A stretch of 64,000 bases of DNA from Candidatus Galligastranaerophilus faecipullorum. Lineage in GTDB: Bacteria; Cyanobacteriota; Vampirovibrionia; Gastranaerophilales; Gastranaerophilaceae. The translations under genes and the position numbers were made by a program. Positions 63,453 through 64,000 of the stretch are shown here, in pieces. The stretch is taken from positions 1 through 64,000 of the forward strand of contig DVFS01000048.1 of the NCBI GenBank assembly GCA_018713115.1. The letters are read 5' to 3'. The notes under the pieces are model-generated. The model worked only from the letters and a program-made list of their open reading frames with translations, was not told the origin of the DNA and searched no databases. Every line of letters starts with the position of its first letter. The first letter of the stretch is position 1.

Positions 63453-63860
63453 TTAAAATGGTATTTTAGTTTTCCACACACCAATGCGTATCTCTTCTAT
63501 ATCTTCATTTTTTTCGGCGAGACGCAAATATCTTTTTGTAGCATGTTCCTTTAACTTTAAGAAGGTTGCAATTTCCTGCGTTGTTGCTTCACCATGCTTA
63601 TTAAGATATTGATTTATTGCTTGCAACCTTAAATTACGTTCTCGCTCTTGACGCTCTTGCTGAGCTTTTTTCATTCTTTCACGAGCTTCATCTGTTTGAT
63701 TACCCTTACGAACCTCACCGGATTGGGCATTTGAACTATTTCCTTGTAGAACATTCAGATAATTTTGTGCAGCGTTAATTTCTAGTTCTATCCTTTTTTT
63801 TTCTTGTCTTAAATTTTCAATGTGCGACTGGACTTGCTGTATCATTTGAGCGTTATTCAT
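63453..63860 (-). CDS. coiled-coil plus winged-helix-like hypothetical protein
   Basis: 135 residues. About 1-45 form a coiled coil (IQQVQSHIENLRQEKKRIEL), about 45-80 a polar Arg/Glu/Gln linker, and about 82-130 a winged-helix-like domain (INQYLNKHGEATTQEIATFL, KLKEHATKRYLRLAEKNEDI). It may bind DNA as a dimer. AAAGGAG lies nine bases before the ATG. It is 70 bp upstream of the 44-residue gene in the same direction, so they are probably cotranscribed. TAGCATGCTA (63893-63902) in its promoter region is a candidate operator. The last 140 bases of the window hold no gene I can support. Confidence 0.7.
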   Translation of the reverse strand: MNNAQMIQQVQSHIENLRQEKKRIELEINAAQNYLNVLQGNSSNAQSGEVRKGNQTDEARERMKKAQQERQERERNLRLQAINQYLNKHGEATTQEIATFLKLKEHATKRYLRLAEKNEDIEEIRIGVWKTKIPF

Positions 63861-64000
63861 TAGAATTAATCTCCTTTATATTGCAAGTATACTAGCATGC
63901 TAAATAAAACACAATAGGTAGTAATAGATAATGTTACGAAAATGTTACAAAGAACTATTAAACGCTTGTTGCATGAGGGAGTTGAAGAGGTTGTCCATCT

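Larger units (their letters stand above)
55055..64000. mobile_element. integrated element at tRNA-Leu(GAG), right end outside the window
   Basis: Starts at the tRNA 3' end with an integrase whose gene ends 65 bp from the tRNA, the usual arrangement for tRNA-targeting islands. It contains an excisionase-like gene, two repressor/operator modules, small unknown ORFs, a broken serine recombinase and a restriction-type nuclease-helicase. Composition is more AT-rich than the core, and start sites and gene density differ. I see no second copy of the tRNA 3' end up to base 64000, so the right boundary is unknown and some distal genes could belong to the host. Confidence 0.8.

Noticed and set aside
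63931..64000. Start of a plus-strand gene at the window end (ATG at 63931 or 63942)
   Set aside because: Two different frames are open to the edge, neither has a ribosome site, and fewer than 25 codons are visible.
1..64000. CRISPR arrays and IS elements
   Set aside because: I saw no regularly spaced direct repeats of CRISPR length and no transposase-like protein or terminal inverted repeats in the window.

Overview
The window is AT-rich bacterial chromosome. It encodes lipid A enzymes (lpxA, lpxC, lpxD), an ADP-heptose cytidylyltransferase and flagellin, so the cell has a Gram-negative envelope and is probably motile. It also has SepF, SMC/ScpA/ScpB, rubrerythrin, a clostridial-type ferredoxin, a 2-hydroxyacyl-CoA dehydratase activator-like protein, GlgX and many TTG/GTG starts. 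That mix, in a fermentative and probably anaerobic cell, fits the non-photosynthetic sister group of Cyanobacteria (Vampirovibrionia/Melainabacteria, order Gastranaerophilales, gut bacteria). This assignment is inferred from gene content and protein character, not from a marker-gene tree.

Layout. 1-9.6 kb: HU (cut by the window edge), an SDR oxidoreductase, a DUF1015 protein, glycogen debranching enzyme, a guanidine-I riboswitch with its Gdx exporter, and RecQ. 9.6-16 kb: DAHP synthase; a four-domain sulfur-transfer protein divergent from an ArsR-type regulator across a 40-bp palindrome; two adjacent genes each broken by one missing A in an A6 run; and an HxlR/metallo-hydrolase divergent pair. 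16-29 kb: tRNA-Leu(UAG) with a scrambled partial copy beside it, cca, rsmE, flagellin, a sugar aminotransferase, the dehydratase activator, rubrerythrin, a pair of cell-wall hydrolases sharing an N-terminal coiled-coil design, and several conserved proteins of unknown function. 29-50.7 kb: sixteen genes on the minus strand. In transcription order these are a zinc-ribbon/AAA/TPR protein, acyltransferase, ROK kinase, mfd, a PpiC lipoprotein, rfaE2, lpxD-lpxC-fabZ-lpxA, an M29 peptidase, a polyprenyl synthase, lepB and smc-scpA-scpB. 50.9-54.9 kb: pdxJ, yggS, sepF, acpP, fabF.

From 55.05 kb to the end of the window is accessory DNA inserted at the 3' end of tRNA-Leu(GAG). It carries a tyrosine integrase next to the tRNA, an excisionase-like protein, two small repressors each facing palindromic operators, a run of small plus-strand ORFs, a frameshifted serine recombinase, a large type I restriction R-subunit-like protein with no methylase or specificity gene in view, and two small proteins. 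The right-hand attachment site is not in the window.

Functional groups: lipid A and acyl-chain synthesis (lpx, fabZ, acpP, fabF, rfaE2); chromosome segregation and division (smc-scpAB, sepF); reactive sulfur handling (the four-domain protein and its likely persulfide-sensing repressor); oxygen and peroxide defence (rubrerythrin); and guanidine export.
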